A stretch of DNA of 14,779 nt, taken from positions 1 to 14,779 of the forward strand of contig JASJEI010000292.1 in NCBI GenBank assembly GCA_030064795.1, given 5' to 3'. A program made the position numbers and the translations under genes. The notes below the pieces were generated by a model. It saw only the letters and a program-made list of their open reading frames with translations, was not told where the DNA came from and ran no database searches. Positions 11,849 through 14,779 of the stretch are shown one piece after another. The number at the start of each line of letters is the position of its first letter. The stretch's first letter is position 1. Source of the stretch: Pleurocapsa sp. MO_226.B13. Lineage in GTDB: Bacteria > Cyanobacteriota > Cyanobacteriia > Cyanobacteriales > Xenococcaceae.

Positions 11849-14779
11849 TTATCTGGCTTCAAGGGCAGAGCAGCTATTATTGGGTGTTTGCCCAGAGCGT
11901 CGAACCCCTGAATGAGTAGGGTCATATGCTGTCAGCGTTACTTCCCCCTTGTCGTTAAATACCCATCCCATTGCGGGTACGGCTTCTTGTGTGGGATTTT
12001 CTGGAGAAATATTACTCGCATCTAGCCTATTTGCTTCTCCCAGTCTCCCAGTCTCCTCGTTCTCCAGTTTTCCCTTGGGAAAAGGTTCAATTAAATCAAC
12101 TCGCACTCTATTACTTTTAAGGGTTTGATTGGGGTTAGGAGGTAAACCACCTTTACCAGTGATAATAAACTCACTTCCTATTCCCTGTTCGCAAGGATTT
12201 TGGGATATTTGATCGGAAGCATCACTTACTGCTTGGGGTAGTTCGATTAATCCGCTTGTAGGATCTTCAACGGTGCGGTTAATGATGGTTTCTCCTGATT
12301 GTCCAAATTCAGATGTGACAGTGAAATCGTTGAGTGAATTTGACTCAGCTTCTAATGCTGAAATTTCTCGAAATTCAATTCCAAACACTCCCGCAGCAGT
12401 AATATCTATTCTGCCACCATCACCTCGATCGGCATTAGCCCTAATATCATTACCACTATCACCTGTTGGTGGAAAAGCAAAAAGCAAAAATTCTGTATCA
12501 GATAAGCCTTGGTTGATATTAATATTGCCCCCATCAGCATCAGCGAATGCGGTAGCAGAAATAAGACTGTTGTTGCGTAAAATTAAATCATCGTCGATTT
12601 CCAGCCTGATATTACCTCCTTCACCAACTTCTGTTTGTGCTTCTATTCTGCCTCGATTTAGTTCGATAGAATCAGCTTCAATTATGACATCGCCTCCATT
12701 TCCTTCTGCACTGCTGGTGACATTTACTGAAGCTCGGTTAGTTACAGAGAGAGAATTAGTAGTAATCTCAACGTTGCCCGCATCCCCTTCTGCGCCTTTA
12801 AAACTTCTACCAAAGATCGCACTGCCATCTTCACTCAAAGAAACGCGATCGCTAGCATTAATGATGACATTGCCACCATTACCCTGTCCTGTAGTTTCTG
12901 AACGAATCTCTGAATCACCATCAACAGTAACAGAAGTAGCATTGATTTCTACTGTACCTGCATCTCCTCTTCCCTCCTGAGTACTGGTATTCAAGGCGGC
13001 ACTATTATTCAAAGAAAGGGAGTCAGTAGTTATCTTAATGTCACCAGCATCACCTATCCCTGTAGATTGTACGGCACTTCTGATTTCACTATTAATTCCA
13101 TCAAGAACTATATTGGTGGCATCAACAGTTATATCCCCCGCATTTCCCTCTCCTTGAGTGTCAGCAACTATTTGAGAGCTATTAGCTAAAGAAAGATTAG
13201 TTGTAGTCAGTTCTACATTGCCTCCCGTACCTGTACCTTCCTTCTGCACTCTAGCAAAGATGCCAGCGAAGTCTTCATTACCAAAAGAAATGCTTTCAGT
13301 AGCATTAATTACGATGTTCCCTGCATTACCTTGTCCGTTAGTATCAGAACTAAGTTGCGAACCATTATTAAGAGAAACGGAATTAGCATTAATTTCAATT
13401 CTATTTGCGTTGCCCTGTCCGTCAGTATTAGTCCTCAAGACAGCAACATTAGTCAAAGAAAGAGAGTCAGTTGTTATATTAATAGTTCCTGCATCACCCA
13501 TCCCTGTAGATGACACGCTACTTCTAATTTCACTTCCATCAAGGACTACATTGTTAGCATCAATAGTGATGTTTCCCCCATCTCCCTCTCCTTGAGCGTC
13601 AGCAAGTATATTACCTCCATTAAGAGAAAGAGTTTCTGTCGCCAGTTCTACATTGCCTCCCTTACCCTTACCTCTCGGAAACACTCTGACAAAGATACCA
13701 CTACCATTTCCATCACTGCCTATTCCACTAAAAGATATACTATCCGTGGCATTAATTATGATGTTCCCTGCATCACCTTGTCCTTCAGTCTCAGAAGCCA
13801 GTTCCGAACCATTACTAACAGAAACCGAATTAGCATTAATTTCAATTCTACCTGCGTTGCCCTGTCCATCAGTATTAGTCCTCAAGGTAGCCTCATTAGT
13901 CAGAGAAAAAGAGTCAGTAGTTATCTTAATGTTGCCTGCATCACCTATTCCTCTGGATAGTACTTCGCTTCTAATTTCACTTGCAATTCCATCAAAAACT
14001 ATATTGGTGGCATCAACAGTTATATTTCCCCCATTTCCCTCTCCTTGAAGGTCGGTAACTATTTGAAAGCCATCGGCTAAAGAAAGGTTAGGTGTAGTGA
14101 TATTAACATTGCCTCCCCTACCTTTAGCTCCCTCGAAAACTCTGGCAAAGATACCACTGGCAAGTTCATCACCAGTTAAACCACTCAAAGAAATGCTCTC
14201 GCTGGCATTAATTATTATGTTCCCTGCATCACCTTGTCCTAGAGTCTCAGACCTGAGTACCGAATTATTTCTAAGAGAAACGGAATTAGCAGTAATATTG
14301 ATGTCACCAGTCTGTCCTTCAACAGATGCCAGAATATTGGAAATTTGACTTCCATCTAGAGAAACAGTATCGGTAGCATTAATGATAATATCTCCTCCCA
14401 CTGCTCCTGGAGCAGCCAAACGATCTATTTCAGCAGAAAAGGAACTTCCTTGTGTTAAATCTAAATTACGAGCATTGATGTCGATCAAACCGCCATCATC
14501 ACTATTTACAAATATGTCAGAATTAGTCAAAGAAATATCAGCTCGATCTATTCCATCAGGAAAACTCAAACTACCATTCTCGTTAATTCCGACAACTCCT
14601 GCTGCTGACAAACCTCCTAATTCAAATCTCCCTCCTGGTAGTACAGAAATTCTGGCTGTATCAAAAGTAATATCCCCACCTACAAGATTAAAGTTTTCAA
14701 CTGTTAGTCTGGTAAAATTCTGAGTGGTATTATCACCTCGGACAAAAATATCCCCTGGATTATCCCGAAAGTTCAAGCC
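11849..14779 (-). CDS. Filamentous haemagglutinin-like adhesin (TpsA type), 5' end outside window
   Basis: The frame is open from the window edge to TAA at 11849-11851 (about 976 residues seen; the N-terminal TPS secretion domain and signal peptide lie beyond 14779). The sequence is the rigid, Asn/Ser/Thr/Gly-rich right-handed beta-helix type: repeated strands such as GNIIINATDSISFSG, NGGNITVDATNIVFDG and IGDAGNIKITTDSFSL. Three clear repeats of about 147-152 residues and a diverged fourth cover 12580-14290. The C-terminal domain (CEQGIGSEFIITGKGGLPPN, then MGWVFNDKGEVTLTAYDP) is the one found in many cyanobacterial haemagglutinin-like proteins. The only two cysteines in the visible part are Cys862 and Cys969 (window numbering). 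By family it would be secreted by a TpsB/FhaC-type outer-membrane pore and act in adhesion; no such partner is in the window. A short repeat adds ETGRLG near residue 910. Confidence 0.85.
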   Translation of the reverse strand, partial: GLNFRDNPGDIFVRGDNTTQNFTRLTVENFNLVGGDITFDTARISVLPGGRFELGGLSAAGVVGINENGSLSFPDGIDRADISLTNSDIFVNSDDGGLIDINARNLDLTQGSSFSAEIDRLAAPGAVGGDIIINATDTVSLDGSQISNILASVEGQTGDINITANSVSLRNNSVLRSETLGQGDAGNIIINASESISLSGLTGDELASGIFARVFEGAKGRGGNVNITTPNLSLADGFQIVTDLQGEGNGGNITVDATNIVFDGIASEIRSEVLSRGIGDAGNIKITTDSFSLTNEATLRTNTDGQGNAGRIEINANSVSVSNGSELASETEGQGDAGNIIINATDSISFSGIGSDGNGSGIFVRVFPRGKGKGGNVELATETLSLNGGNILADAQGEGDGGNITIDANNVVLDGSEIRSSVSSTGMGDAGTINITTDSLSLTNVAVLRTNTDGQGNANRIEINANSVSLNNGSQLSSDTNGQGNAGNIVINATESISFGNEDFAGIFARVQKEGTGTGGNVELTTTNLSLANSSQIVADTQGEGNAGDITVDATNIVLDGINSEIRSAVQSTGIGDAGDIKITTDSLSLNNSAALNTSTQEGRGDAGTVEINATSVTVDGDSEIRSETTGQGNGGNVIINASDRVSLSEDGSAIFGRSFKGAEGDAGNVEITTNSLSVTNRASVNVTSSAEGNGGDVIIEADSIELNRGRIEAQTEVGEGGNIRLEIDDDLILRNNSLISATAFADADGGNININQGLSDTEFLLFAFPPTGDSGNDIRANADRGDGGRIDITAAGVFGIEFREISALEAESNSLNDFTVTSEFGQSGETIINRTVEDPTSGLIELPQAVSDASDQISQNPCEQGIGSEFIITGKGGLPPNPNQTLKSNRVRVDLIEPFPKGKLENEETGRLGEANRLDASNISPENPTQEAVPAMGWVFNDKGEVTLTAYDPTHSGVRRSGQTPNNSCSALEAR
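12037..12056. repeat. Tandem CTCCCAGT-type repeat inside the adhesin gene
   Basis: CTCCCAGTCTCCCAGTCTCC reads as ETGRLG-type peptide on the coding strand. Arrays of this unit (GGGAGACTGGGAGACT...) are common dispersed repeats in cyanobacteria and often yield an ETGRLG peptide when they fall in genes. Here it lies in frame between the haemagglutinin C-terminal motif and the last conserved block. Confidence 0.6.
12580..14290 (-). repeat. Long tandem repeats (441-456 bp) within the adhesin gene
   Basis: Equivalent positions at 14277, 13821, 13374 and 12933 (a GAAACGGAATTAGC-like sequence on the plus strand) are spaced 456, 447 and 441 bp apart, all multiples of three. The central copies are nearly identical over long stretches (for example 13378-13510 with 13825-13957), indicating recent duplication or gene conversion; the copy nearest the C-terminus is diverged. 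Confidence 0.85.

Noticed and set aside
12273..14723. Several long plus-strand frames opposite the adhesin gene
   Set aside because: The repetitive coding strand of the adhesin opens shadow frames, rich in Pro/Leu/Ser, repeated with the same period; no independent coding evidence.

Overview
The window looks like a chromosomal segment of a cyanobacterium. It carries a complete psbA (photosystem II D1 protein), a caspase-like CHAT/TPR protein and a cyanobacterial-type filamentous haemagglutinin. The octamer GCGATCGC (HIP1) recurs throughout, and there are tandem heptamers of the STRR class. The base composition is moderately AT-rich. The genus cannot be fixed from the sequence; the mix of heptamer repeats, many decayed IS elements and CHAT/haemagglutinin genes would fit a large-genome filamentous or baeocyte-forming lineage (inference).

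Layout. (1) 1-4182 is a graveyard of insertion sequences. It holds an N-terminal scrap of an IS630-type transposase, a scrap of an IS1634-like transposase, and the C-terminal part of an IS4-type transposase with a frameshift. These are followed by an IS66 transposase with one frameshift and a lost C-terminus replaced by an inverted heptamer-repeat element, a coiled-coil ORF, and a 1406-bp IS630-type element with both inverted repeats and TA target duplication whose transposase is split by two frameshifts. (2) 4183-5900 holds psbA with its own promoter region and a strong terminator, then a 55-codon ORF for a small membrane protein. (3) 5960-7430 is a TnpB-only IS200/IS605-type element on the minus strand with strong hairpins at both ends and all RuvC catalytic positions present. 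A palindromic repeat has entered the tnpB gene in frame. (4) 7579-8285 is a decayed TPR gene with a frameshift and a 112-bp MITE inserted at TA. The MITE's ends resemble those of the nearby IS630 element, and it carries five tandem GAACTCA heptamers. (5) 8296-14779 is a co-oriented minus-strand block. In the direction of transcription it reads: a two-partner-secretion-type adhesin (5' end beyond the window), a vapBC toxin-antitoxin pair, and a large TPR-CHAT protein with a signal peptide.

How the genes may work together. Apart from psbA, the main functional block is the surface/secreted module: a repeat-rich adhesin followed by an exported CHAT (caspase-like) protein, with the TPR relic next to it. 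A protease-adhesin relationship is inference only. The other theme is repeat mobility. At least three short palindromic or tandem repeats have entered coding sequences (tnpB, the IS630 transposase, the adhesin) without breaking the frame, whereas others truncated genes (IS66, TPR).

I see no tRNA, rRNA or CRISPR array.
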